Of a stretch of DNA of 64,000 nucleotides, positions 33,817-45,434 are shown in pieces. Each line of letters starts with the position of its first letter. Position 1 is the first letter of the stretch. The DNA lies in assembly GCA_023014335.1 (NCBI GenBank), contig JAECYW010000015.1, positions 62,001 through 126,000 on the forward strand, read 5' to 3'. Under the pieces are notes generated by a model. It saw only the letters and a program-made list of their open reading frames with translations, was not told where the DNA came from and did no database searches. A program made the translations under genes and the position numbers. This DNA is from Galerina marginata (lineage: Eukaryota > Basidiomycota > Agaricomycetes > Agaricales > Galerinaceae).

Positions 33817-34267
33817 CTATGACGTGGGGACAGATCTTGTAAATCTCTGCCATTTTTTAAAAACGAGTGTCTCTAAGACCCTACTACCTAAAGGTAGCGG
33901 GAATTTAGACCACGCCGCATGCCAGGATAGCCAGATTGCAACCAGATTGTCAGAAACTCAAGGAAGTAAAATAGCACACAAAAAATATTATTGGTTTGGC
34001 CATGCGGTTGGGACCAAGCAGAATGTCGAAAGCAAGAAATACAGCGGTTGGATGTTGGTACACGAGAAAGTAAAGAGGTCAACCATCTTCTCAGCTCCTC
34101 CAAAGCCAGTCCACTCATCGATAGTCCACCCACGATGCCAGCTTATTTTGGGAGCAGTTATTTAGGCTCGAGGATTACCATGATGTGAGAATGGCCGGCT
34201 GAACGCCGAGCTCCTCTCATATTCTTAGAGAGTTCATCCGATAAAGCGGTGAACTCGACATCGTGGC

Positions 34268-35415
34268 TTAACCTCTTCCGAACATCTCGGCCATCCTCCC
34301 ACCAAGCTCCCTGAGCATTTCGCCGCCTCCTGCGACCAGAACGACGCGTCCTCGAGTATCGAGACCGAAGGTATCGCGTGCTCGATTTTCTTGGACCAGC
34401 GTCGGAAGGGGCGCAACATAGGGATACGTCATGGAATGCAAGGCGGCCTGGCATGGACAAGGAGTTATTGTTTGAAATGCAGGGCGAACGCAATAAATTC
34501 AAACTTTTAGGAGAATGTCATCTTCTGGGTGATATGGGTAAATCCCATCTGCAGGCCGTGCTGCACCATTTTGCTCCTCATCTGGAGGGCGGTGTTTCTT
34601 TTGTTTCTTCAGCGATGAGTTCGGTTCAGTAGGCCGTGACCGACGGGTCGAGGCGGAATTCGCAAGTATGGACTCTTCGTCTTCTGAAAGGTGGTAAACA
34701 CGCGAAATAAAGACCAGATGTGTAAATTGGTATGGCTCTCCCTAGTAAGCCGATGTTCAAGATTCAGCATTGGAGTAGAGAGATGATGAAAATAGTTACG
34801 TCAGCGTTTGCCCACTTGACTTCGTCTGCAAGCATATTGTACATCGGGGGCACGACCTGAACTGGCATGTTGATCAGACGTTCACATAGCACGAGGCCCA
34901 CATGAGCCTCCGATTGTGAAAAAAGAGCCTTGAGGGTTGAATGGAACGCTGGGTCGTGCGCCTCGGTCACCGAGAGAAGATAGTTCGCGATGGCTTTTAT
35001 AGAGGTGTTTTGCTGTTGAATATATTCAGTCATCGACCATGGGAGACACGAATAACGGTGAGCGCACGTGGTGGAGGTGCATGTTGAGCACAGTGAAGAG
35101 CGCGTACGGATCGCTCTCGATACCGTCCGTCTTGATAGTCGTTCCTACCGTTGGCTGCGAGAGTACAAGCTCTGTTAGCTCATGCACGTACAGTTGCTCC
35201 GCGTCGCGCTGGAAAAGCTGCGTGAGCAGCCGCTTGATGGCGTGGTAGTCGACATTGGGGTTCGGGTCGAAGAACTCGAAGGATACATCGACCAGGCTCT
35301 GCCAGGAAGTCCGAGTGAGAAAATTGCACTGGGAGAAGGACAAATTACTTACGACGTCTGAGGAGGAGGATTCGTTGCCGTCGTCGTCGTCTGATGCTTG
35401 CTTTCGTTTTGGCAT
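34268..35415 (-). CDS. BCP1: BCP1 / BCCIP family protein
   Basis: Nuclear protein of the BCP1 family; the yeast member is a chaperone for ribosomal protein uL14 and is needed for nuclear export of a lipid kinase, and the mammalian homologue is BCCIP. The start at 35415 gives an acidic N-terminus, MPKRKQASDDDDGNESSSSD, then after an intron VDVSFEFFDPNPNVDYHAIK, RLLTQLFQRDAEQLYVHELT, LVLSQPTVGTTIKTDGIESD and PYALFTVLNMHLHH, all family-diagnostic. The next exons read AIANYLLSVTEAHDPAFHST, LFSQSEAHVGLVLCERLINM and PVQVVPPMYNMLADEVKWAN. A Lys-rich exon (NSSLKKQKKHRPPDEEQNG) and YPYHPEDDILLK follow. The final exon ends GGRMAEMFGRG with the stop at 34268-34270. The C-terminal exon borders are less certain than the rest. 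Confidence 0.85.
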
Positions 35416-36603
35416 GGTTTATGAGGAAGAGGATCGATCTCTATCTCCGGTTTACACCAACAATTCTCACTCAATGTTATCTTATCTTATCTATACTTCC
35501 GGGTCCCGACCCTTGCAAAATTCAAAACGCCTTTCAGGTTCAACCTCTTCCGAAAACATACGAAAAACATGCGAAGAACTTTCTTCCACTGTCGACTCTT
35601 TCTTCACTGGCTCCACACACTGCACGGTCTTCCACCCTGACGTCGAACTGAGCTGTACATATCATTTCTTTCTCTCGGTGATATCCCGGAATGCCAACTA
35701 TTTAGTGTTGCCAAGATTTTCGTGCCTCTGTCTTCTTGTCTTCGCAGTGATGGTCGTTTGACATGACGAAATCGTTGAGCAGCTTTCAAGGTCATACCAG
35801 TCGTCCAATGGTTATCATCGCCGGGACAGGTTTCAGCGTTTGGAATGCACAAATCGGAAATAGTGGAGTCGCCCCAGCCAGGGTTCATGGATGATGGGTA
35901 GCTTGTGGATAAAAAGGCTTGGACGCGTTACAGGGGTACCGTCGATGCGGTCGACGCTCGACCAGATACAGATGTAAGGCAGAGTCATACTTCAGGTGAT
36001 GTGCTGAGCCTATTTCCTTTGATGGAAACAATTCTAACATGGAGGAAACGTAGTTGGCCGATTCTCCTTTGACCCACCGTCGGGTCGCACAAAACGCGCC
36101 GCTCGCGTGGGTTCAACCGCAGCTTTCCTGAAATATGTGGTAAACCCTCCCCTTCGCAAGTAATGCCGCTCTTTCGAGTGGGCCTTGTGACACCACTTCT
36201 CCTTCTGTCCGCTGTTCATTCTTCATTGCTTCAAGACACCACGATCGACCTTCTTTCCATCATCAGATCCCCTCCCTCTCCAAGGAGGCGGTTCGGTATT
36301 TTCGCATACCCGGCAAGCCACTAAGAAACGCAACTCTATTCTAGTCCTCGAGGACCCTTCTTTTGAGTTGGAGGACGGAACCCCCCAGGACTCTCGGAAG
36401 CGGTGCAATACATTCTGGGCTGCTGCCCCGCAATTATGTTTCTTGACATCTGCACCTACCTGACATGTGATCAGATGTGCCATCTGCCCACGATCGAATC
36501 AAATCTCAAAGTAATTGAGCTTGTACGTACCAGGGCTTTAAAAGCGCATACGCCATTAAATGCCTTGCCAAGCCGCGTTTCCCTTCTGGCTTCCCCCATT
36601 ACC
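35416..36603. other. Divergent intergenic region, no gene seen
   Basis: About 1.2 kb between the BCP1 start and the first transporter gene. Open frames are short and unrecognised. It must contain both promoters. Confidence 0.4.
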
Positions 36604-38694
36604 ATGTCTTCCTCCGACTCCAAGCACAGTGAAGACCTCAAGATTGATCATGAAGACCTCAAGGTCGAGGATATTGAGAAAACTGACCCTCCAGCCCTCG
36701 ATGCTCACTATGATCCGGTCTTTGTCAAGAAAACGATGCAAGTACATGTCATACACACGCTCCCGACTCCAATTGACATAATCTTTGAAGTCGGTTAATC
36801 GACTGGCGCATGCTTCCCCTACTGGGAATGGTGTACGCAGTGGCTCTCATTGATCGAACCAATTTGGGTGTCGCCCGCACAGCGGGTATGGGAGTCGACC
36901 TGGTAAACTCTTTAAGCATATCCCCTCAGGCCCAGACATCTAATTCCGCCTTCGCGCTGCACAGAGACTGGACATCGGCGAGCGTTATAGTATCGCATCC
37001 ATGGTATACTTCTTCCCATACATCCTCCTGTCCGTATTTCACACTCTCATTCGATCACACGTATTCAATGACCGGAAAACCTTAGGCAGATTCCCGGAAA
37101 TATCATTTTGCGGTGGTTGGGTTCCCGTACGTGGTTAACCACATGCGTTGTGGGTTGGGGGATAGCACAACTCGGCATGGCTTTTGTAACCACTTGGGGA
37201 CAATTGGCTATATGCCGTGTATTCCTTGGCGCTTTTGAGGTATGTTCCTACCTTTCGGTCTTTTCGGAATGGTGCTGAAACTCACTTTGCAGGCAGGATT
37301 TTTTCCTTCCCTGGCATTTATCATCACCACCTGGTATAAACGCTATGAAGTCCAGAAACGGCTCGCCCTCTTCTACCTCAGTTCCATCACGATAACGGGC
37401 TTCAGCTCTATATTAGGTACTTCCTTCATTCCTTTGTATGTCATAGTTCTGAGCAATGCATAATTCAGCATACGCGATCACCCTTCTGAAAGGCAAAGCG
37501 GGTCTAAACGGATGGCAGTGGATTTTTCTCCTCGAGGGATTACTTACCATCGTGCTGGGCATCCTCACGTGGTTCTTTATTCCCGACTTCCCCGATAAAA
37601 GTCGCTTCATTACCGAAGAACAGCGTAAGGTGCGTCATGTTATGTTTTCGCATCCGCCAAACAGTAGCTAAACAGATGGTTAGATGGTATTAGACCGAGT
37701 CCAAGCGGACAGAGGGGATTCTGTTCCAGATAAAATGACCTGGGACAAGCTTTTCACTCACCTGAAGGATCCTCTTCTCTGGGCTTTCGGTGCGTTACAG
37801 ATCCACGCATCGTGTGCATGTGCATGGGTGCACTGCTGACAATGCATACCTATCTAGCCGCCATGTTTTTGGCTAGTACCATGCCAGCATATGCCATCGG
37901 GTTCTTCATCACCATTATTCTAAGAGGGATGGGATATTCAGAGACCCTCGCACTTATATTAACCGCTCCGCCTAGTGCCTTTGCTGTGAGTCCTTTCGCG
38001 CGTGTCGCGCTCTTGACTTTTAAACGCGATCTGATCCCGCTCGCCCAGGCTGTCTCCTGCTTCTTCTTTGCATGGCTCGCCGACCGAACGCGAATGCGCG
38101 CCATATGGATGGTCGTACAAAACCTGATATGTATCACCGGACTTTTACTCGCTGCGTACTCGCAGAGCAATCCCGTGCGTTATTTCGGGCTGTTCCTTGT
38201 AAATGCAGGAGCAACAGGCTGCGTCCCCGCTGTTCTTGCCTATGTAAGCTCCATTTATTCTGGATTAAGTGTTATACAAATCAAGTTGACGCCTTGTTCT
38301 CGTCAGAGCGCAAATAACATAACTAGCCACACAAAACGAGCCGTTCAAACCGCCACCATCATTGCTGCTGGCGGCGTTGGCGGTATCATGGCGACTACGG
38401 TATTCCGCCAACAGGACTTCCCAAGGTGGGTCTGTCATTCCCGTGTTTGTTATCGCATTATGGCACCTATACGTACCTCCATTACCGTCCCAAGCCGATG
38501 ACTCTTTCTCACTTACTCACTCGATTTATTTACCTAGGTATGTAAACGGTATGTGGGCAACCATAGGACTTCAAATCCTCATGATGATCCTCCTCGGCGT
38601 GACGACATTCGTGTTCAAACGACGAAACCGGCTTCGTCGAGAAGGAAAAATTGGTCCACTGCAAGGCCAACCTGACTTTTACCACACCATTTAG
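36604..38694 (+). CDS. MFS transporter, anion:cation symporter (Dal5/allantoate permease-like) family, copy 1
   Basis: Twelve-helix plasma-membrane transporter of the fungal ACS branch, which includes allantoate, nicotinate, pantothenate and biotin carriers. The start MSSSDSKHSEDLKIDHEDLK at 36604 precedes an acidic cytosolic N-terminus and, across an intron, RLIDWRMLPLLGMVYAVALI then DRTNLGVARTAGMG. Further blocks are GWGIAQLGMAF, CRVFLGAFEAGFFP, ITTWYKRYEVQKRLALFYLS, NGWQWIFLLEGLLTIVLGIL, FIPDFPDKSRFITEEQRK, FLASTMPAYAIGFFITIILR, ADRTRMRAIWMVVQNLICI, NAGATGCVPAVLAY, SANNITSHTKRAVQTA and a C-terminus ending GQPDFYHTI at 38694. It is tail-to-tail with a close paralogue at 39.3-42.0 kb, and all frames appear intact. 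Substrate is not predictable; the nearby nitrogen-related genes make allantoate or a small peptide plausible. Confidence 0.85.
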
Positions 38695-39011
38695 GTTACT
38701 CTACCTTCCAAATCCGCTCTGTTCGGTTTTCGGTTTTCTGCAACGACACCGGGCGAGGTAGAGCGGTATCTATTTTTTGAGTTTTATGGCTTCTTTCCTA
38801 AGAATACAATCTTTATATATGTATTATGTACATTAAATACGTCTTAGCGGGGTATGTTCAAATGAATTTTATTCCATGGTACTATTGAGAGCTCGAGGCA
38901 GTAGGGCCCGATGGACTTTCTGAATCAGCATGATAGCTAATCAAATAAATTACTGCAGAGCGGTGATTTGGAGTGACATTGAGGTTCTTTCGTAAAACGA
39001 CAAACCAAAGT

Positions 39012-39215
39012 GGCCCGCACAGCTGGGCCCGGACTATTTCGTAGGGAGGTCAAAATGGACGGTAAGTTGTTTGAATTTTACCCTGACATTTTGCCGACGT
39101 GTGGCCCTGCATTAGAACGAGCAAAATGTGGAGGCAAAAGTTGGGCAAAATACTAACAACGTGCCGTCACATTTTGACTCCCCGTCAAAATAATCCGACC
39201 CCAGCTGTGCCGAGG
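39012..39215. repeat. Foldback/MITE-like element of about 200 bases
   Basis: The two ends are imperfect inverted copies of each other for about 50 bases: CACAGCTGGGCC with GAGGTCAAAATGG on the left, and CACATTTTGACTCCCC with CCCCAGCTGTGCC on the right. It lies in the gap between the two convergent transporter genes and has no coding capacity. No clear target duplication was found. It is best described as a small non-autonomous DNA element or foldback. Confidence 0.6.
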
Positions 39216-39327
39216 TAAGCTTTGGAATTTCGGAAGTCATGTTCGTACTATTGTTACAGTTTACAGGTTGGTAACAGAGATAATTACAAAAACGTAAGTC
39301 ATGAAAATAAAAACCAATACAATTTCC

Positions 39328-41965
39328 CTACAAAGTATAATAGAATCCCTCTTGACCTTCCAAAGGACCAATCTTGCCTGCCCGACGGAGAGTGTTCCTT
39401 CTGTGTAGGACAAACGTCGTTACACCGAGCATAAAAATCATGCCTATCTGGAAACCGATGGTGGCCCAAATTCCAGGGATATATCTGAGAAAGCCGCATA
39501 AGAATTTGGCGCGGAGAAAAAACAAAGGGTGATGCATACCTAGGATAGTCCTTCTCCTTGTACATCGTGGTTGCGAGGATGCCTCCAACGCCGCCAGCAG
39601 CAATGATGCAAGCGGTTTGCACAGCGCGTTTAGTGTGCGTTGTGATATTATTGGCGCTCTAGAGATATAATTAGACGCGCGACATGCCTAAATGAAGATG
39701 GCAACAAACATAGGCAAGGACCCCTGGCACACAACCCGAAGCGCCCATGTTAACGAGGAAGAGCCCTAAGTAACGAGGGCCGTTTTGCTTGGCGTAAGCC
39801 GCCACAACTAAACCGACGATACAGATAACATTTTGCACAGCCAGCCATGGGGCCCTCATAGGGGTGCGCGCCGTACCGTAACGGCATACGGCCGTAAGGT
39901 TACGGGTGTCCTACGGCGACGGAACTGCCGTCACCGTACCGTAAAGCGCTCGACCAGATGCTCGACGGTACGGTACGGTGAAAAAACGGCGAAAAACGGC
40001 CGTATACGGTGGTACGGCGCTTGTGCTAGACCAAGTCATCAAACGTGCTAATTTTACTAAAAAAAACGCTATATGGATTAATTTAATCAAAGCCAATTAC
40101 TAATTTTCCCCCATACTCTGGGCTCAACAGCCTAAAATGAGTGAATTTAGGGAAAAATCATATGTAATCAGCCGGCATCAGTAGGTGATCGCAGTTATTG
40201 CCTCCGTGCTCCATGCTTTCAGCCACTTCGTCTGCATAATTTTGCGTCAAAATGATTTTGGTGACTTCTCTGCAGTGTGTCATTCGAAATGGCTCACGAA
40301 ATTGAGTAAAAAACCACCAAATGGGGTTCATTGGCCCAAGGATTACCGTATCGCCGTAAACGGCCGTTAACCGCCGTATTCTTACGGTGAAAACGGTGGT
40401 TTACCGTACCGTTGCCGTACCGTAAATCATCCTTCCTTGAGGCTCACGGTACGGTGACGGTGGCCGTATGTCGGCAGCCGTAAGCCGTAAATACGGCGTC
40501 GGTGCGCAGCCCTAGGCCCTCAGCTTGGTCTTGTCGGAGATCCAAGCAAATAAATAAACGGAGATAGCCTGATAAATTCGTCAGAATAATTCGTTATCGA
40601 AATAACAAGACATACTGCAACTAAGCCTGGAGGTGCGGTAAGAAGCAAGGCATCCGATGTGCTGTATCCCATGCCGAAGAGGATAATCGTAATGAAGAAA
40701 CCGATGGCATATGCAGGGACAGTTGAAGCCAAAAACATATAGGCTGAATGGAGCGATCAATAAGTTACTCTGAATAACGGAGTGGGCTCGTACCAAATGC
40801 CCAGACAAGAGGATCCAACAAGTGCTTGAACAATTTGGCCGTCGTCATTTTATCTGGAATCGAGTCGCCACGATCTGCCTCAACTCGGTCGAGAATCATC
40901 TTAATAACCAAGTTAGCTGCTGTATCGAAAATAATCTATTTGATGAACTTACCTTTCTCTCTTCTTCGTTTAAGAAACTCGCTTTGTCCGGGAAGTCGGG
41001 GACGAATAGCCAGGTAAGAATTCCAAGGACGATAGTAATAATACCTTCTATGACAAAGATCCAAGACCAGCCGTTGAGGCCACCCTTGCCTTTCAAGAGC
41101 GTAAGTACATATGCTATAAAAGTGATTCATCAGGTCTTTAGGTCCTGCCATTTAATAACGCATCCAGACGAACCGAAGATGGCGCTAAATGCGCCGACGA
41201 CCATTGAGGACAGATAGAAAATAGCAAGGCGTTTTTGAACCTCGTGGCGTTTATACCACGTAGTGATGATGAATACAAGCGCCGGGAAGAAACCGGCCTG
41301 AAACACGGTTCGTATCTTTTGTTAAAATAGGAGCAAAATGGGAATCGCAATCATACACACCTCAAAAACTCCCAAAAGGACACGGCAAAGGAGAAGGTAC
41401 CCCCAAGTCGGTACAAAACCCATGCCAAGCTGCGCAGCTCCCCAGCCGACAACACAGATCGTAAGCCAGGTGCGAGCTCCCAAGAACCTCAATACAACGT
41501 TACTGGGGATTTGCCTCAAAGAAAAAAAGTCAGGAAGGAAGTCTGGGGAAGTAAAGAGGCACCCTTACAGAAGGGTGTAAGGGATAAAATATATCATCGA
41601 CGCGATACTGTAGCGCTCCCCGATGGTGAGTTTCTACATTGCAAAAGGTAAGTATATAGCCTGCAAGGATGTGTTCTATAAACACCAGGTCTTTCGCCAT
41701 TCCTGCAGTCCTGGCAATACCGAGATTTGTTCGATCGATCAAGGCTACCGCGTACAAGAAACCAAGCAGTGGAAGCATACGCCAATCCACTCGTCGTCTG
41801 AAAACATGTCATTCGGTCGTCGCCGTTTTGCTTCAGCAGGAAGAGAACTCACAAAGTTCGTGAGATAAACGCGGGATCGTAATGGGCATCAAAGGCATGG
41901 GGTTTAACTTTCTCGACGTCTTCGATTCTGAGATCTGAACTATGCTTTGAGTCAAAAGAAGGCAT
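39328..41965 (-). pseudogene. MFS transporter (Dal5-like), copy 2, disrupted by a MITE
   Basis: Paralogue of the transporter at 36.6 kb, in the opposite orientation. The start at 41965 reads MPSFDSKHSSDLRIEDVEKV. Matching blocks include RRVDWRMLPLLGFLYAVALI, DRTNLGIARTAGMAKD, RFLGARTWLTICVVGWGAAQ, ITTWYKRHEVQKRLAIFYLS, NGWSWIFVIEGIITIVLGIL, FVPDFPDKASFLNEEERK and FLASTVPAYAIGFFITIILF, with the end GQEGFYYTL at 39328. At codons for SDKTKLRAPW the exon is split by a 656-base element (39859-40514). The first three inserted bases form an in-frame TAG directly after LRA, so the protein would stop before its last four or so helices. Both flanking parts are otherwise well conserved, so the insertion looks recent. 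A GATA-factor core lies 36 bases upstream of the start. Confidence 0.83.
39859..40514. mobile_element. hAT-like MITE inserted in the transporter exon
   Basis: The 656-base insert is bounded by the 8-base target duplication GGCCCTCA (39851-39858 and 40515-40522). Its ends are inverted repeats: TAGGGGTGCGCGCCG on the left and, read inward from the right, TAGGGCTGCGCACCG. An 8-base duplication and TAGGG-type ends are features of the hAT superfamily. Both subterminal regions are packed with short words such as CCGTACCGTA, ACGGTACGGT and TACGGCCGTA, as expected of transposase-binding repeats. The middle is AT-rich and non-coding, so movement would need a transposase from elsewhere in the genome. 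Confidence 0.88.
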
Positions 41966-42740
41966 CGAGAAAAGGACAGGTCGCAGGCGACTTGAGAAAA
42001 CTTATCGTCATTGGAAGTGGTTATTTATACTTCTGAGCTTTGCATGATGAAGCCCATTTTTGAAAACCGAATATTGATGGTAAATTATATAGGGGCTTTG
42101 GCTTCCAGTCGACGCTTGAAATTATCACAAGACAGAGCCTCGAGTTTGGGGATGCTACATATATTTTTCCTCAGATTTTGCCTCCTGTTCAGCATACGAG
42201 AACGCCAAGCAATTGCCTCAAAGTCAGTGAGTCCCTTGGTTTGCTGAAGCTTTCGGAGGTTGCATGTCAGCACACAATTTGTAGGACGTGGTACTTATTT
42301 CTAGATTGCGGTGACTGCCCAGTATTGTTATCTTTTGCACTGCGATCCACGATTGGATGACCTAAAAAATTGGCACTGAACCGCGAATATCCTGCGGACA
42401 GAAGAAGTGTCGTGGCCGTTCGTTCAACGAATATTGTATTTAATTGCCCAGACAAAGACTCACTCGCGGCCGCCATTTATGTAACTGTATACCGTGGGCC
42501 ACGCAAAAGGAGACCAAAGGAGACCAGCCAAGTGTGATCATGTCACGAGGGTCCGTCGAGTGCGATTCGCGAACCATTAACGCCAAGAACGTAAATGGAA
42601 CCAACAGTCTCTATGGAACGATACTCGAGTCTCGAGTATCTCTTGAAGACTTGAACTCCAGGAACATGAGCCTACATGAGCCTCCGGATCCAGGTGCCCC
42701 AAGATTGCCAAACGGAGATGGGTCGTCAGTAAGGAGGATA
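41966..42740. other. Upstream region of transporter copy 2, no gene seen
   Basis: About 0.8 kb without a supported coding frame. TTATCG at 42002-42007 is a single GATA-factor core on the minus strand near the start of transporter copy 2. CTCGAGTCTCGAGTATC near 42,626-42,642 is a short repeat. Confidence 0.35.
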
Positions 42741-42996
42741 CTGTCCGATTTCATTCAATTCGTACAAGGGGTGGACGTGTGACCCGACTGTCCGAAATTT
42801 TGGTTTCGTACACCTTCTAAATTAAGGAGGACCCTGGAGTTTTGGTGCTCATTTTGGACCCTATATTCCCTTATTTGGGCTGATTTTTGGCCAGGGGTTT
42901 GGGACAAAAGCCTTGGGACATGGGACAGGTGTGACATTTAGCACAAATCTGAGGTCCCTGTGACGCGGGACGTCCGAATTGAAGGAAATCGGACAG
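42741..42996. mobile_element. Tc1/mariner-like MITE with TA target site
   Basis: A 256-base element with inverted ends. The left end reads CTGTCCGATTTC followed by ATTCAATTCGTAC; the right end, read inward, is CTGTCCGATTTC followed by CTTCAATTCGGAC, 23 of 25 bases matching. TA dinucleotides sit directly outside both ends, as expected for Tc1/mariner-type insertion. No reading frame of note is inside, so it is non-autonomous. Confidence 0.75.
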
Positions 42997-43986
42997 TACC
43001 TAATTTGTTGCCGAACGTTATTTCAAATTTCCCCGCATCAGGAGTTGATCCGAGATCTGGGGAATGCGGGGTAAAAAAGCTGGTAGAAATCAGGGCCAAG
43101 TGAGCGTAATGAAAAGGCGCTAGTGAACCAATTACAGTCAGTCACGGGAGTTGAAACAGTGACTCTCAGAGGGACTCTAACACCGTTCGTTTTACATCCA
43201 ACGCATTCAAATTTTTAGGAGCATACCAGAGCAGCCCAGCACTACGAAAGTTTACAGGCCGTACTTTGTAGTACTTAGCATGGATGTCAGGAGAGCTGAA
43301 TAAATGAAAGGAAAGAAGCAAAAAGTGCTAAAGCAAAAAGTGCTAGCGTCAAGACTGCGTCGAGCGAGCTCCGGAGTCCGGCAATTCATTAGCCGATTCG
43401 ACATGATAGATCTACTTAGAGCTTGGACTCTATCTTCTGTGAGCCGCAAAGGCGTGCTTGTTTTTGAGGATGTATTATTACGTTCGCTTTGTGACAAAAT
43501 GTAGCTGGCATGTTGCTATCGTGCCTTGCGCAAGCATTTTACTACTACTACAGCTACTACTTTCCACTTTCCAGTTGCTTTCCAGTGAGCCTGAGCGATA
43601 AGCGGAATCGAGTTATTGCAATTAACAGCGAACAGCAAGCCAATAGCAGTTATCTAATATTTACCTCAGGAAAATGGGCTCTACATTCTCCTCAATAACG
43701 GCCACTATTACAAAAAATATTGCACCATACGAGCAATCCCAATAAGGCAGGTATGTTCCCCATTTAGGGAAGAGGAAGTCTCTTGCTGAGTATTAAGTTA
43801 AAATAGTAAAGTATTGGACGGCCTACTCGATATATCGTTTATGTATTACACTGAAAGAAATAGGAGAGGGAATAGTGAGTTGTGTTTGAAGATAAAATCA
43901 TTCGCTACTTCGTTCCCAGAATTGTTTGACCGGAATATCCACTTACAAACACGGAGAGGAGGATTCCACCTTGTTCGACTGATTTA
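42997..43986. other. Intergenic region, no gene seen
   Basis: Roughly 1 kb of mixed-composition sequence between the small element and the first MYND gene. Short tandem-like runs occur (AAAAAGTGCTA twice near 43,319-43,345). No recognisable gene. Confidence 0.4.
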
Positions 43987-45063
43987 CTATGGGGCAACAC
44001 AGAAATGTTTATGATAGCCCCACGCTGCTTTTTGGTGTTCGGAATTGCAATAATACGCCACTTTGCATGTCCCACAGCGTCTAAGATCTTGGCCCGAGGG
44101 GGGAGGACCCCCACAATGTCCACACCAATGCGCCGTCGCGCGATTGTCCCATCGTTCCTTAACTTTTGCGGCGACTTCCCTCAGCCAAGTGACATTGGGA
44201 GTGCCACTGATGCGCGCCGACAATCGTGCTTCGTTGAAAGTGTTTCCCTCGGCAATTCGATCCAAGCGGATGAGATATGGTCCCATAGGCTCGAGAACAA
44301 AAAGGCTACGACCCTTGTTTCCACGACCCACATCCCCGAACTGTAGTGAAGAGAGGTCGAGGATGCAGGTATCTTGGTCTGGAGAAGGAAAGGCAAGAAC
44401 TGCATGGGAAATCACTGGGTCACTGGCTGAGATGTAGGCAGTCCCCTTGGGGAGAACAACGGACATGTTCATGCTGCGGGGTCCGAAGAGCTTCATCTTT
44501 ACGATGGTCCGATCAATGGCAGGAGTTGTATAAATCCGTGGTTCGCCATTGTCGACAGTACGAACTTGCACGCATGTGGTGTCATCAAAGAGATCCATAA
44601 AGTGTTGGAACAGTGCCACTGTTGTAAAACATCCATCATGGTTGCGAGCCTGCCAGTAGTAGGTCTCGATTTGTTTCGGGGTGAGGTGTTGTAATGCTGG
44701 AGGAACAGGTGAAGGTAGCATATTTGAAGGAAGGTCTGGCTGATCTTTGCTTCCCCGTGTTGTTTGCGTCCTCTCAAATACCATTCCAGTCCTGGGGCCG
44801 GTGGCCTCGTACCATTCGGGAGCCGTCTCTGGGGTCATGAGAATGGTCTGAAAATGCGATTCTGTGGCAACTTCTCGCAGTTTGGCATGTCTAAAGCGAG
44901 GCTCTGTCGATGCGCGTTCGTAGTTGAGGAGGAGGGCGATATCATAGAGATCGAGAACCGTACGCGTCTCATTACCCTCGGAATCACTCGCTTCCAAATC
45001 TTCTTCCTGGGGCGAGGTTTCGGATTGGAGGTCTACGTCCTGAAGGTAGACAGAGGAGGACAT
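43987..45063 (-). CDS. MYND zinc-finger protein, copy 1
   Basis: Single-exon protein of 358 residues. The C-terminal 50 residues form a MYND finger, CGHCGGPPPSGQDLRRCGTC and YYCNSEHQKAAWGYHKHFC, with the complete Cys/His zinc-ligand set. MYND fingers bind short proline-rich peptides in partner proteins. The N-terminal 300 residues are shared with the neighbour (VLDLYDIALLLNYERASTEP, PEWYEATGPRTGMVFER, LTPKQIETYYWQARNHDGC, LDLSSLQFGDVGRGNKGRSL) and match no domain I recognise; no SET domain is visible. An acidic stretch (SPQEEDLEASDSEG) near the start is absent from the paralogue. It is divergently transcribed from copy 2 across about 370 bases. Confidence 0.78.
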   Translation of the reverse strand: MSSSVYLQDVDLQSETSPQEEDLEASDSEGNETRTVLDLYDIALLLNYERASTEPRFRHAKLREVATESHFQTILMTPETAPEWYEATGPRTGMVFERTQTTRGSKDQPDLPSNMLPSPVPPALQHLTPKQIETYYWQARNHDGCFTTVALFQHFMDLFDDTTCVQVRTVDNGEPRIYTTPAIDRTIVKMKLFGPRSMNMSVVLPKGTAYISASDPVISHAVLAFPSPDQDTCILDLSSLQFGDVGRGNKGRSLFVLEPMGPYLIRLDRIAEGNTFNEARLSARISGTPNVTWLREVAAKVKERWDNRATAHWCGHCGGPPPSGQDLRRCGTCKVAYYCNSEHQKAAWGYHKHFCVAP

Positions 45064-45373
45064 TATGTTTGTTGAAAGGAAAGTTCGTTGTGGTGGGAAG
45101 TATCACAGGGAACCGGGGCTTTATTTGAATTGGAGGGAAATTTTGGATGGGACGAGTATATATGGGCTGCCGCACTGCCCTTGGGGCTGCGGATCCGAGT
45201 CACCCGTCCTCTAGACAGAAAGCCCTAAAGCACCAGGATGACGGTAGACATTTACACTCTGACATCGGACGCGGAAGTAGGTTCGAACCAGGAAATTGGA
45301 TCCAAGCACTGCTCACTGCTGCTTGACGCCGGAACTGTCAGGTGATCGAGGGACGGATCAGGTAAATTTTAAT

Positions 45374-45383
45374 TATATATATA
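45374..45383 (+). promoter_or_regulatory. TATA-like box of MYND copy 2
   Basis: TATATATATA about 55 bases upstream of the ATG at 45435. A TATATAT on the other strand near 45,149-45,155 lies upstream of the divergent copy 1. Confidence 0.4.
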
Positions 45384-45434
45384 GGGCGTGTCTTCCTTCG
45401 GACTTTCCTTGTCCTTTACCTTTCACGAGATACC

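Noticed and set aside
45270..45300. GGTTCGAACC sequence resembling a tRNA T-loop
   Set aside because: No acceptor, D or anticodon arms could be paired around it, and it lies in a short promoter region.
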